Positions 11,731 through 23,596 of a DNA stretch of 64,000 nt are shown here, piece by piece (position 1 is the first letter of the stretch; the number at the start of each line of letters is the position of its first letter). Below the pieces are notes generated by a model. That model was not told the origin of the DNA and ran no database searches. It was given only the letters and a program-made list of their open reading frames with translations. The position numbers and the translations under genes were made by a program. This stretch comes from Trissonchulus latispiculum (Eukaryota > Nematoda > Enoplea > Enoplida > Ironidae): contig JASAND010000695.1 in NCBI GenBank assembly GCA_030248195.1, forward strand, positions 1-64,000. The letters are read 5' to 3'.

Positions 11731-12311
11731 TGTCGAATTATGAAATTCTTAGTAAGTAATTTGATTGCAATAAAGATTAGAGGTTCGAGGTTGAGTGTGT
11801 AATATGTCTGACTTCCCTACTTATTCGCTAACCTAACTAAAATAAACGACACAGCCCTAAATTTCACGGATTTACTTTCAACAAAATAAAAATGCAAAGT
11901 TTCAACTGGATTCAGACACAAAATAACATTTTCATAAATTGAACTAAACTTTTACCAAACAACACAATTCAAAGATGTGGACAAGAACCAAAGGAATCTA
12001 CAAGAGAACTGCAAAACCAAAGTTTAAGACAAACCTCATAACAGTGAGAAGGGGTGACCCCAAAAATGACTCCAGAGTTGACACCCAAGCGTGACACCCC
12101 CAAACAAAAGAACAAGTATGGCGGCCAAAACCCGCCGGTCGTGAAGAATTCAAAAACCAGAATGAATAAAGTTGCGCTCAAAATTAGAGAGAAAGTAAAT
12201 TAGCTATGTACGGCGTTGGACCGTACACAGCAGTCGAATTTAGATTGATTTTTCATAAAGTTAGCACCCACTTTTGAATATTTTAGAGTAAAATCAAGGA
12301 AATATTCTACA
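11731..12311 (-). repeat. Element 1 3' LTR
   Basis: 581 bp, identical to the other LTR except for two substitutions (near 11986 and 12009). The roughly 70-residue frame inside it (11969-12181) occurs in both LTRs and resembles no known protein. Confidence 0.95.
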
Positions 12312-12313
12312 AA

Positions 12314-12330
12314 TTACCCCCTCTTTTGAA
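12314..12330 (-). other. Element 1 polypurine tract
   Basis: On the minus strand the bases directly 5' of the 3' LTR read TTCAAAAGAGGGGGTAA, a typical plus-strand primer. Confidence 0.7.
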
Positions 12331-13990
12331 ACGCGCGCCCTCGCCGCGGCCTCCAGGCACATAGGTTAGTAATAAAATTTGCGTTAGCCTACGTACCATA
12401 GCTACTAGTATAGATAAAATGCGTTTTAGAAAAAATGGGAAAATTATAAAAAGTTTCGTGATCCTCGAGGTGCACTTCTCGGGAACACTACTCGAGCCCC
12501 ACACTTATACACATATTAGGGGATTCCGAGACACGGGTAAAACTACGCCGGAACATACCGGGGGTACATTCAACATATAACGGACTTTGCCGACATACAA
12601 ATACAAAGAAAAGTGGGACAAGCCCTTCAGCCGCGACTAGAGCGCACATTACAAAACAGGACATAATCCGAAGATATAAATTTATAATAGAATATATAGA
12701 AATGATATAAACAAAAGCGAGTGCCAACAAAAGCGCTCGAAAAATAGAGTAGAAAATTTTCAAGTATATTTAGAAATATAGGGAAGTAATTAGAAAAGAA
12801 ATTCACATATATAAAGTCAGATCTTATGGGGGAAGGCAACGAGACTCGAGGAGAGACTCAATTTCAAATGCTCCCAGGGAGCGAAGGAAATCAGAAAGAA
12901 GAGTATTTCAAACTCAAAAGGGCGGTCTCTCCTGAGCACCTGCCTGCCCCAACATACAAAAATATACTAGAATCTTTACTAAATGCCAAGAATTATAAAG
13001 CACAAAAAGTAAAGCAAAAGTTGTCATAGCTGCTTGAAGTAGACATGGCAAATATAAGGCAAAAATAATGGCAGTATATGTAGAAAAATTTTGAAATAAA
13101 GTAAACCCGTGACTATTTTTGAAAGAAAAGTGAAACAAACACCATGTTAAGAGAAAGAAAAGACCCGAAAAAGATTAGAAAATGGAATAACATACGACAC
13201 GTATAGAACAGCCAAGCTGAGCTAGAGGGAACCACCCCACCCGGAAATGAGATCTCGGAAAAATAGAAACAGGAAAATAAAATTTAGAAATTAATTTAAG
13301 AAAATTTTACCCCCGGAGAAGAGACCCCATACAATGACCAAAGACCCCACCCAACCAAGGTTAACGCTAAGTCTGTAGAGGGCATACAAAATATAGACAG
13401 TGAACGACAGTTAGTAAAAGAGGGAAAGGGGGAGGGGGGACGGACGAGGTAAGGGGACATACAACCGGGTTCATAACAGACATCACAAAATTGACTTAAA
13501 ATAGTTCAAACAATCATAAATAACTCCAGGCTGCGGGAGAGATTTCTAATTCCAAGCACCTCGGGAAAAATCCCATACCATATCACCGGACCGAGACCTC
13601 CGGACCACTGGGCGGATGCCCCTCGGCATCTAGCGCCCGCTCAACCAGGACCAACGCCGCCAGCCTTCCAAATGTCAAACCAGGCCCTTCCAAACCAGGT
13701 GTAATCATAGGGGCCATCCCGTATCACATATAGGGGAATTACAATAACAGAGAAACAAACAGTATAGCAAGGGAACACTCGCCGTCAAAAGGGACAGGGG
13801 GGAGGGAAGGGGGACAGTAAGTATATAACAGAACAAACAAATAAGGATAACATACGGCATGTATATATATGAGTAAATATATAGGCATGATGCCTAACAG
13901 TAACAAACAAAAATACTTGGGCAAAAGCCCGCAATACATATATATGAGGCCCGATTAATTTAGAGAGTGTAGGCAGAAACCGACGGAACC

Positions 13991-14020
13991 GTTATCTTCC
14001 CTATGGGGAAAACGCAGGCA
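13991..14020 (-). repeat. Hairpin motif, copy 1
   Basis: Plus strand shows GTTATCTTCCCTATGGGGAA followed by AACGCAGGCACCG. The TTCCC/GGGAA arms pair across a short loop. Near copies at 14098-14130 and 18990-19015. Confidence 0.5.
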
Positions 14021-14097
14021 CCGTAGGAGACGCCAAATCAGAGAAAACGGAAAATAATTCTCAAGAGTCAAAACTGCCGGTCCGGGGTTGACCGCCC

Positions 14098-14130
14098 ACC
14101 GTTACCTCCCCTACGGGGGGAGCGCAGGCG
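14098..14130 (-). repeat. Hairpin motif, copy 2
   Basis: Plus strand GTTACCTCCCCTACGGGGGG followed by AGCGCAGGCGGCG. The paired arms of copy 1 are kept and a single loop base differs, which suggests structure is retained. Confidence 0.5.
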
Positions 14131-16181
14131 GCGAGCAACCACGGACCCGCCGAGGTGCGGCACGGTGTTTAGACTACCCCAGTACTATTGCCTATAAATG
14201 GACAAAACATTAAAAGATAAAAATCCAAATATGAGACAGCCAACCCAATAGAAAATAAATTCAAAGAAATATATTTATCCTAAAAGTATTTAAAATTGCA
14301 ATTCAAGTAAATGAGAAGAAGCAATTTGTAACTTTTTATCCAATAGGGGAAACATAATTATTTTGATCTATTGAATCAAAGATGGAAAAATTTAATCGTG
14401 AAAGAAAGTTACAAAAGTTTATATTCAAGAAATAACCATGCAAACTGTTAAAGGTGCTACAAAGAAATAAAAAGTGAAAAACGTAAACATGCAAGTACGC
14501 TTTTAAGAAAATGAGCTTTTCAAGAAATTTAATTTTTATCCAAAGTTTATGGAATGACATGAAAAAGAAGAACTGTAGGAAAGCTGATTTGAAATTAATT
14601 AAATTAATTCTTGTTTTAGGGTACTAAAAGGAAAAAGAGGCATCACAGCCGACAACAAAATTAATTAGAAACAAAAATTACAAAACATTTTCCCTCCAAC
14701 CGATGCGTCATAATCCTTATTTAGAAAACAGAATTTCCTCCCAGGCAAGCAAAAAATGTTTTTAAATTACCAAAAGTTTTTAGAGAACAACAGAAAAATT
14801 TTCAACCCCCACCGTTCAAGCAATACAAAAACAGAAAGCATATACCACAAATCAGGGGCTAGACCGGTGCCAGGAACCCAAGAGAGTAGGTACCTAAAAC
14901 ATAAAACAAAAATAATTAGCACAAAATTAGTAAAATTGCAGGTTAAAGCTAGGGAATGATTAAAACAACGTTAATACAAATGTACGTATAAACACAACAT
15001 GCCTAATCGCAGCACGTGCCTGGCAGACCGGTGAATAGAGTGAACATTGAGTTTGTGCAGAGGTCGGCACAGTAAAAACCAGGTGTATAGAATGCCAGAT
15101 AAAAGTGAAAAAACGGCCTAGGTCAAGATTTACTGGACTAAAATTGTTCACATTACAATTTTTAAAAATGGCATGGATAGGGCTTCCTGCACACGAAGTT
15201 ATAACCACCCCCAGTCCAGTTTCATTTTCGACTGTGCCGACCTCGGCACAAAATTTTAAACCTTTTTAGAGACAAAGAATTGCTAACAATAAACATCTAT
15301 AAATTCCCCCACAGCATTCAACTGTTGGATTACGGTGCAAATTCTTTTTTCTTTCATTCGATAGAAAAATTAATTTTGGCTAGAACCAACCTGCGCGCCA
15401 TGGCCGGTTCTAGAGAGCGCTTCTTAGAAAGCAGACATGAAAATAAACTCATACTTTTGAGAAACCCCCAGCAAAGATAAAAAATATATCCCATTGAAGT
15501 AACAAATTTTACCCCTGCCCGGTCATAAAAAGCGTCGGGCCGTTTGCAACCGGCCCAGCGCGCCATAGCCAAGCATAGTAGCAATTCAAAATTCTTACCA
15601 ATGCAATCGGAAAACTTATACTAATCCGGGTGGGATCCGTGAACTTTTGATTCCAAAGAAGACTGTCCATTGCCACCCACCAAAGAACTGGAAAGAGCTG
15701 GAAGGAACTGGATCAAAGGCGAAGGAAACTTGTACCTTAAATTAAATCAATAGTGAAATTTTTGCAAAATTACAATGGTGAGGTGCACCTGCAACAAGGC
15801 AGCTGTGCAAGAAATGAGTACATAAACAAAATATAAAACGTGTGAAGTTAAAGTGTGAAGTTAAAAATATGGTTAAAAGGTGCAGGTTAAAAATGTGTAT
15901 ATAGCGAAACCATTGAAGCTAAAATAGTAAAAGGCAATAGTACTAGGGATATAAAATACAAAAATTAGAAATTCCTTAGATATGTGTACGTACATAAGTA
16001 CGAAAGACTACATTTTAGAATTTTTAAAGAAGATTATTTAAATCAAATTGAAAAATAAATCCTATAAATTTGAATCAAACGAAAATTAAAAAGAAAACGC
16101 TTTAGAGAATTTCTTTCAAGAAATATTTCGAAAAAGGACTTTCAATAAATTAACCGGGCCAAGCAAACGATCACATACTAC

Positions 16182-17806
16182 TCATCGGGGTTTACCCCCT
16201 CTTTCGAAAATTAACTTGGGACAGGGAGGGTTGGATAAATAATCCGGAGTTGTTGGGGTTACTGGAGGGGTGTCTACCCCCTCTTTTGAAATTTCAAGAT
16301 GCAGGCCTTCTTGTCGGACCCCGGACAGCAAGGGGGGTGGGGGCCGAACCCCTAAGGATGGAAGTATCCCCACATTTGTATACATCACCGCAGACGCGTC
16401 GGCACACCAATTTGCTATAAATTCTGACCGAATTTCGTCTGATGACAATAATGGGTGGTGTATTCCTTGCATGTTTACTTCATTAGTAGAAAATAACAAG
16501 TCCCAGTGAAAACGTTTCATGAAATCAGTTCCTATTAAAATCTCACGAGAAAAGTTAGGAACCATATGAAAAAAACACCCATATTCTTTACGCCCCACCG
16601 TGAAAATTATAAAAACTTTGGCAGTAATGTTTAACGGCGTGTCGTTAGATGCCACTGCGGTGATGGGATCCTTTTTCTGAAATCGAACATTGGCGCCCCC
16701 TTCAATATTCTCTTAGCTGTCCGGGGACTGACAATGGATATTGCTGCTCCGGAATCAATAATAGTCAAAATTTTGGTCCCCCCGGAGGTGACGACTATGG
16801 CTGGGATACTATCTGCTGCTACCGGTACTTGCTCGGATTCAATTTCGGTGGGCCCTCCCGGCGTTACTGCATCTGATGTCAGATCTGCTAGTTGGGGTTT
16901 TTCTGGCTCCTGCGGTGCCATTGGACTGACAGGTTCCTCAGTTTCTGTCCCTACAGAAACATATTCGGGCCGGTGGCAGCAAGGGGCAGTCGCACCCCTG
17001 AAAATGGGAGAAAACCCCGCGGTCCAAGAGGGAGGTGATTGTTTTTCGACAAATGAAGCAGAGTCGTATTCTGACTGATTTGGACATAGACACTTTAGTA
17101 AAGTTGCCATTTCCTGCATTTGATTTAAAAGAACGTGATAATATTTTTGCATAAAATCAAAAGTATCCCTTTGTATGGCCCACAAGGTAGTAAAATTATG
17201 AACCACTTTTGAAAAAACATTTGACAATTGGGCCTCCACCATAGTTAAATCAAATTGTGGAGAATTTGATGAAGTGACTGACTCAGGGGGGTCGGAGCCA
17301 AATACGGTAGGGTCCACCCCCCCTTTTGAAGCTTCGCCACCAGCCAGATCAGAAACCACCCCGACTTGAAATTGAGTCAGAATTTGATGAACTTGATCGG
17401 CAGTAACTCCATGTGAAGCCGGAGCCGCCCTCCTAGGACAAGAACGTGTAGCAGGAGCTGAAACCCCCGAATCCGAGGCTCGTACAAAATTTTGAGCGAG
17501 TTCCGGAACACCTGCATTTTGGATGTGTACTGTACGTTGGTATGGGGCCGGGGTTGTAGTAGTCGGAGCTGAAATTGGCCTTGGTAGAGAAGTTTGTCCT
17601 CCCATATAGCCAACCTGATTTCCCAAGTTTGATGGGTGTGGAAGGACCGGGGCAGAAGCAGAAAATTGAACTGGGGGCGGGTTGGTAGGTAGGGGGGTGT
17701 ACTGTGACAAAAGAGGAACCGGGGCATAATTTGTGGGGGGATATTGCTGCTGGTATACCGGTAATCCAAGATATTGAACGGGGTAATTATTTGATGAGTG
17801 GGCCAC
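16182..17806 (-). pseudogene. Element 1 aspartic protease (retropepsin), frame-broken
   Basis: Retropepsin cleaves the Gag polyprotein. The minus frame 17806-16631 holds a Pro/Gln-rich leader, then ILTIIDSGAAISIV with the catalytic DSGA at 16745-16756. The second half, with EILIGTDFMKRFHWDL (about 16510-16550), is in another frame, 16655-16182, so there is an indel near 16650-16690. Both canonical retropepsin blocks are present. The frame ends at 16182 with no polymerase behind it, which is abnormal for an autonomous element. Confidence 0.85.
16190..16290 (-). other. Two internal polypurine-tract copies
   Basis: Minus-strand GAAAGAGGGGGTAAA (about 16191-16206) and TTCAAAAGAGGGGGTAG (about 16272-16288) nearly repeat the terminal polypurine tract. 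A third, weaker copy is at 17316-17334. They lie inside the protease frame. Confidence 0.5.
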
Positions 17807-20800
17807 ATGATCAACCCTCTCAGGTGGGGGACGGTTTTTATAATTTGGGGGGGCCTTTGAGGGGTATCGTTCCCAACAATTTTCCGGTGCGTGACCGCTT
17901 TTTTACAGTATTTACACGGGGGCTTTTTCTGTTTTTCTTCCTCCCACTTACTCAAGGCTTCCTGGATATGTTGTTCAAACCAATGATTTAATTCACGAAA
18001 ACCCAGGCGAGCAGCTGCCACCTCTAAATTAGACTGGGAAGTAGAATCTGAACTTTTTGAGGACTGGCTTTTTTTGTCGGTGCCCCCATCTTCGACGTAA
18101 TAGACTGGCAGGTCATAGGAGAGAGTGTCTCCCTCCGGTGGGCGGGCCTCCCGAGACTCTAAACGATCAATGACGCGACGGACATCTTGCATGGTGGGTC
18201 GCTCATGGAGAAAAAGAGAAGCCAAAGCTGAAGCAAATTTATCGTGCACCCCCACAAAAAGTTGTTGAACGCATTCTTGTTCACGCTCCTCCTGCGTATC
18301 CCACAGGTCGAGGGCCATAGCCTGTAATTCTGAAATATAGTGTCGAACGGACTCGTTGTGAAGTTGCTTTCGGTGTGCAAAAGCCGATTGCCGCTCCCGC
18401 AACGAGAGTTGTGGTTTTGGAAATTGCGATTTGATTAAATCCAAAAACCCTGAATAGGATTCGACGACCTGTGGGCCACAGCGAGAAGCAAAAATTTGAG
18501 CTTTCCCTGTTAATTTGTTCCAAAAGAGGCGTCCCCACTGGTCCTGAGGGACTGCATGAACTGCCACTGCCGACTCGAATTGGGGTAACCAGTCTTCAAA
18601 ATATGCGTATTTCGGGTCATATCGAGGGACATCACGCAAAACTTCTAGATAGTAACGAAAAAGACCCGTATCAAATTTTGGAATTGAAATATCGGTAGCT
18701 TCCATTGTGTTTGGGGTTGGGTGTCGAGGACTTGTTGGGATTCCCGATTTTTTACCCACATTATTGACTGAATAATTTGTATGGGTGCCCACAGATGAAG
18801 GTAACCCAGAAAATTTAGAGGGAGGAGGTGAATTTGAATTTTGTTGAGAAGGGGGAGGGGGAGGTGGTGACTGTTCGCAGGCCTGATACAGCTGGGCAGG
18901 CGCCGAAGGAGGGCCCGCGACAAATTCTTGCTGTACTGAGGGCGAACCTCCCGAAGAAGGGGCGCCCCCAGCAGGAGCCAACGCTACACCTTTACCTTCC
19001 CTCGGGGAAAGCGCGGGTGTGCGCTGCTCTTGCTGCCGCGGAACTTCAGCCGGTCCTGCAAGGCGATTTTCTGCAACATAATCAGCCGCACAAGCATGCG
19101 AGGCCACCATATCCGCCATATAGTAAGGATTATTGGGAACCCGCTGAGGTAGAAATGGAGGGACCTGTAGCGGGGGTAAATTTTGTTGGGACCCTTCCCA
19201 TAAATAATTATTATCCAGTTCACGAATTACTGGATTTTCAAAAACTTGTTGCTCCAGTTGGTCATAATTGAAATTTGCTGGAGTACGTATAAAATATTGG
19301 CCCTCGGAATGCTGTGAAGTTGGGGGCTGATAGCGCAGTTGTGGCAGTTGCTGCTGCATATGGGGCTCCGGGGCTGCAATTTGAATACCTTCATACAAAT
19401 GTTGGCCATAGGACCCCGGATGGACAGGGTAATAGCGTGGATCCCCTTGGTTAAAAAATTTTGGTTGGCCAATTCTTCTGGGGAGACCAAGGGTGGATTT
19501 TGGAAAGAAGGAAGGGGGACTTGTAAAGGTGGAGAAGGAGGAGGCTGAGTATGATACAAAGGTGGGGCAGAGGGGCCCCCATGACAAATTGGGGTTTTTT
19601 GAATTTGAACATGGGAAAGGGCGGTCTGTTGATTTGGCAACAAATTTCCATGCTGATCCCGGGGAAAAGTGATCCCGCCAATGTGTGAAGGCCGGGACAT
19701 TTGGGTTGTTGACCCATTTGCGTACGTATTTTGGAAATTTTGAAAATTTTGGAAATTTTGAAAATTTTCCCCAGAATGGACGGGTTGGGGTAGATACGTA
19801 GAAAGGGGGAGGGTATGGGGTCCCCTCCAGTTCGGACCATAACCACTGAATTTTGACTATTAGCAGAATCATACACAGATCCTGTTTCGGAATCACCCGA
19901 ATAGGGGAGGGGTTGGCCACCCGCAACTGAAATTTGAGCAGGTTGAAAGGTCCCGTGATTTTGGGGGGGGGCGCCCCCCCACCTGCCCGTTCAGAAGAAA
20001 ACCCCACATTATTTCGAATTGTAGCAGAATTTTGCGGTATTCTTGACTGAGAATACGTATTTGAAGGGGGGACAGGTGATTTCTGGGGGGCTTCCCCCGA
20101 GCCCAACAAGGCCGAAACGACTTCTTTGGCTGCCTTGGCAGCGTCGAACCGGGGAGAGATAAAATCGTCAAAATCACGTCGAAAATTTGAATTTTCTGAA
20201 TGTTGGGGGGTAGTGGGATTTTCTACAGGCTGGGGAGTGATTTGTGAGGGTGCAGAGACTGGCCCCCCAATCGTTTTTACCCGGGTCTCCCGCTGGCTCA
20301 GTGTATAATTCTGCTGTAAATTTTGGGGAGGGACAGCCCTTGTGGATTGGGAGGGGCGCAAATTTGATAGGTGTAGCTCAGTGGGTCCCCCCATGTATTT
20401 TGCAGAGCACCAGAAAAATTAAGATTACTGCTGGAGGTTTTCCCTGTGGGCAAAATTTCTCCAGCAGTAAAATTACGTCTGGTGCGAGGGGGGGTAGGAG
20501 GGCGGACACCCCCCCGAAAAATTGTAGGTGAAGGGACTGAATTTTGGGGGAGCCGATTTTCCGAATTTTCTGGTTGAGAAAAATCTTGATTTTGGGGTTG
20601 GGGGAGTTCCCCCTGTAACTGATCAAATTCGGAGTTTGGGGATGGCGACGAAATTATAACTTGGGGGGGGGGGGTACAGATTGGGGAATCTGTAAACTAA
20701 AATGAGGTGGATTATTCGAAAAATTCTGGGGAGAATTTACTGAATTTTGGGGGAGATTCTGAGAATTTTGGGAGAGATTCTGAGAATTTTGGGGGGAGTT

Positions 20801-21247
20801 TATGGGGTTTTGGCGGAAATTCTGAGAATTTTGGGGGAGAATCGATCCCCCCAACACCTCCACTGAGGTACACCTACGCACACCTACAACATTTTCAGAC
20901 CCCCCAACAGCCCCAAAATTTTGGGGGAGATCGGTAGAATTGTGGGGGGGGGCTCTGGGAATTTTGAGAAAAATTTTGAAAATTTTGGGGGAGACTCTGT
21001 CCCCCCACCTCCCCTACAGACAACCGAGCAGATACGATAGCACCCCCAGAAATTTGGGGGGGGGGGTTGAACCCCCCAACTCAGTTCCCCCCAAATTAGT
21101 GGACCGACGTTTTGGAAAAAATTGTTGATTTAAAAAACTATCCGAAGTTTCGGGTGCTTGCCCGGTTGGTAATTCGGAAAAAAGTCGGGCAGTGCCGTCC
21201 CGCAATTTTTTGAGGTAGCGAGTAAGCCGGGGGGAAGAATCAGACAT
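17807..21247 (-). pseudogene. Element 1 Gag, multiply frameshifted
   Basis: Gag forms the particle and binds RNA. The first ATG (21245-21247, MSDSSPRLTRYLKKLRDG) follows the primer site by 12 bases. A long low-complexity N-terminal part has repeated Q-N-S-Q-N units (20700-20880) and proline runs. The recognisable capsid-like Retrotrans_gag core spans about 18705-18100 and includes YFEDWLPQFESAVAVHAV, KLTGKAQIF and VRHYISELQAMALDLWD. A zinc knuckle beginning CKYCKKAVTH lies near 17886-17920 and its last cysteine is in another frame. I see breaks near 17900, 19450, 19740, 20390 and 21060, several at homopolymers. The largest unbroken frame, 20394-17377, mixes correct and shadow frames. Confidence 0.8.
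18990..19015 (-). repeat. Hairpin motif, copy 3, inside Gag
   Basis: Plus strand TTTACCTTCCCTCGGGGAAA followed by GCGCGGG. Same stem as 13991 and 14098 but embedded in coding sequence (PREGKG). Confidence 0.45.
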
Positions 21248-21259
21248 ATTTACTCAAAA

Positions 21260-21272
21260 GTTACGGTCGCCA
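21260..21272 (-). other. Element 1 primer binding site
   Basis: Reading minus, three bases after the 5' LTR comes TGGCGACCGTAAC, with the TGG expected for pairing to a tRNA 3' CCA. The tRNA was not identified. Confidence 0.7.
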
Positions 21273-21275
21273 GTT

Positions 21276-21856
21276 TGTCGAATTATGAAATTCTTAGTAA
21301 GTAATTTGATTGCAATAAAGATTAGAGGTTCGAGGTTGAGTGTGTAATATGTCTGACTTCCCTACTTATTCGCTAACCTAACTAAAATAAACGACACAGC
21401 CCTAAATTTCACGGATTTACTTTCAACAAAATAAAAATGCAAAGTTTCAACTGGATTCAGACACAAAATAACATTTTCATAAATTGAACTAAACTTTTAC
21501 CAAACAACACAATTCAAAGATGTGGACAAGCACCAAAGGAATCTACAAGAGAACTACAAAACCAAAGTTTAAGACAAACCTCATAACAGTGAGAAGGGGT
21601 GACCCCAAAAATGACTCCAGAGTTGACACCCAAGCGTGACACCCCCAAACAAAAGAACAAGTATGGCGGCCAAAACCCGCCGGTCGTGAAGAATTCAAAA
21701 ACCAGAATGAATAAAGTTGCGCTCAAAATTAGAGAGAAAGTAAATTAGCTATGTACGGCGTTGGACCGTACACAGCAGTCGAATTTAGATTGATTTTTCA
21801 TAAAGTTAGCACCCACTTTTGAATATTTTAGAGTAAAATCAAGGAAATATTCTACA
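21276..21856 (-). repeat. Element 1 5' LTR
   Basis: 581 bp, TG...CA, followed on the plus strand by the AAGT duplication. Promoter copy for minus-strand transcription. Confidence 0.95.
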
Positions 21857-21860
21857 AAGT

Positions 21861-22283
21861 TTGACTCTACACTTGTTAGTTAAGCTGAACGAAGTTAAAT
21901 GAAATGTGTTGATTGACTTGTGGTGTGCGATGTCAGAAAATGTCGACCTTAACCAACTGAAAGAAATATTTCAAATAATTTTCAGTTGAAATCACAAAAT
22001 GTGCCAAGCAAGGCCCAAAACAATATACGCGACAGGTGCCGGATCGGATACGGTAGCAAAATCAAAAATATCCCATAAACCAAGTTCAGTGGCGATGGAC
22101 TCTCCTACCAGCGTAAGCTTTAGTTGATATTTAGACTGCGCTTTGAGGGTGGCGGAGAGGCAGATTTGTGATTCGGAGTTATGTAAGAATGGGCTGCTGA
22201 TTGCCCGTCAGTGGACTGGATTTTGTGCTCATCCGTGTCTTAGGTAGGACCTTGTCACGAAAGGGAAAGTAGAGTAGTGTCAA
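21861..22283. other. Unassigned spacer
   Basis: Mixed-composition sequence right of element 1. It may be the other side of the LINE remnant interrupted at 11730, but I could not recognise continuing protein. No gene seen. Confidence 0.3.
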
Positions 22284-22440
22284 GAGTACATAGCCACACT
22301 CTTTATCTATTATCAGTTGCAGGTAGATACATGCTCTGCGCGCTAACGGCTGACCCTCCACAAACGTGTACCTAGTGACCCCCACAAATGTGTAACCAGT
22401 TTCCGTACGCTCACTCGCGTATCTTTACTTGTAACATGGC
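22284..22440. mobile_element. Partial MITE, GAGTACATA family
   Basis: Left end AAGAGTACATAGCCACACTC and the subterminal GCTAACGGCTGACCCTCCAC are clear. The inverted right half is missing, so the copy is truncated. Confidence 0.55.
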
Positions 22441-22924
22441 TTAGTGTAATCGAACCATGCTGCAACCACCTGCGTACAATTGAATTGCACGCTGGCTACA
22501 CCGTACAATTCTGCTGCACGGTAAAGCCTTCGCTGCTCTGCTGTCTATCAGTATGCAGCGAGGCTGCTGACAGCCAGCAGAACTGACTGCAATTATCAGG
22601 AATTTCTCCCCCTTATATACTTTCCGCCGAAAGAAGTATGCAAATTACCTAGGTTGAATAGCAGATAAACGACTGAAATTTGAAGCCAAATGTTAGTCTT
22701 TAAAAACATGACATATAGAAGGCGAAATCTCTTCTAGTTTTTTGAGCCGTATTACAAGCCAGTTGCAGCACTGCTTGCTGTACAAACTAGTTTTGTGAAA
22801 TACGGTGTACGGTGTCAGTAAAAAACTACTGCGTGCACACAAATTACCGAGACGCACGCTGTAGAGTGCACACAAATTAATTACTGAGATGCTCTGGTGT
22901 CGGAGTGTGAGAAATGAAATTGTC

Positions 22925-22997
22925 ATTTCAGCACCTGAGGTCACCCACGACTTCCGGATTATCACTCCGAAGCTCTGCCATTTGAGGTACCGCGAGG
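22925..22997 (-). pseudogene. tRNA-like sequence, degenerate
   Basis: On the minus strand a D-arm-like CTCAAATGGCAGAGC is followed by a stem-loop TCGGA-GTGATAA-TCCGG, which would place a GAT (Ile-type) anticodon. Then comes GTCGTGGG where a T arm would start, but the TTCGANTC box is degraded. No CCA and poor acceptor pairing. Either a decayed tRNA gene or a tRNA-derived repeat. Confidence 0.4.
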
Positions 22998-23407
22998 CTA
23001 CAGTCGCAGCAAACTAAAAGGAGTTTATATCAAAACTGAAGTGACAATGAACTAAGAATGCGCTTTGCAACGGGGCCAAACACATGATCCTGGATGAGGT
23101 ACACTCTGGGGTCCTGCCTACAATGCCGAAATGTGAATGTTTGCTGGAAAAACTCTGAAGACATGCTTAGCATAGCTTCATTTTTCTTGTGGTTAAACGC
23201 ATTCAAATTAACACTAAACCATAAGCAACATTGTGTACTAAGTAATCTAACGCACGGATACTTGTAAAAGTTGGACCGGTTCCTATTTTCAAATCCGATT
23301 CCGGTTATAGGGTAGCGGTTCCGGTTCCGGTTTCGTTTCTAGCTTCCGGATCCCGGTTACAGGTACAAAATGTGTAGTTACAAGCTTAACATTATTTAAC
23401 ATTGGAT

Positions 23408-23596
23408 GCAAGCCCCTTGGGGCCTTTCAAGAAAGGGTAGGGTAGAGTAGAGTGGAGTGGAGTGGAGTAGAATAGAGTTAAAATTAACTCTTTTCGTGGA
23501 AGCACAAAGTAGTTAATTTTAACTCTGCGTGTTTTAACTCTCTTTAACTCTGTCATTTTTAACTCCTTTTTACTCTACAGCTTTTAACGCTGAAGG
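23408..23596. mobile_element. Left part of a MITE split by element 2
   Basis: It starts with GGGGCCTTTCAAGAAAG and repeats GTTAAAATTAACTC phrases. The inverted terminus CTTTCTTGAAAAGGCCC lies at about 31425-31444, beyond element 2. Element 2 therefore landed inside this palindrome-rich element. Confidence 0.65.

Larger units (their letters stand above)
12331..16181 (-). other. Element 1 long 3' region without recognisable gene
   Basis: About 3.85 kb between the protease stop and the polypurine tract. Frames above 60 codons are few, A/T-biased and match no known family. The plus strand is A-rich. A reverse transcriptase and integrase would be expected here, but no YxDD, HHCC or DDE signature was seen. 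It contains two copies of a GC-rich hairpin motif (13991-14020 and 14098-14130). Confidence 0.6.
11731..21856 (-). mobile_element. Element 1: non-autonomous LTR retroelement (Gag-protease only)
   Basis: Two 581-bp direct repeats (11731-12311 and 21276-21856), each with TG...CA ends, flanked by the duplication AAGT (11727-11730 and 21857-21860). The coding strand is minus, so the right repeat is the 5' LTR. Internal order in element direction: primer binding site, Gag, zinc knuckle, aspartic protease, then about 3.9 kb without a recognisable gene, then a polypurine tract. No reverse transcriptase, RNase H or integrase motif was seen. The 4-bp duplication fits Ty3/gypsy-like integration. Two LTR differences imply recent insertion. 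Confidence 0.93.

Noticed and set aside
17886..17920. Programmed -1 frameshift at the element 1 zinc knuckle
   Set aside because: The frame change is real in the sequence, but no slippery heptamer of the X-XXY-YYZ type fits, and Gag has several other breaks, so an indel is likelier.
21514..21726. 70-residue ORF present in both LTRs of element 1
   Set aside because: Conserved only because the LTRs are near identical; no recognisable motif.
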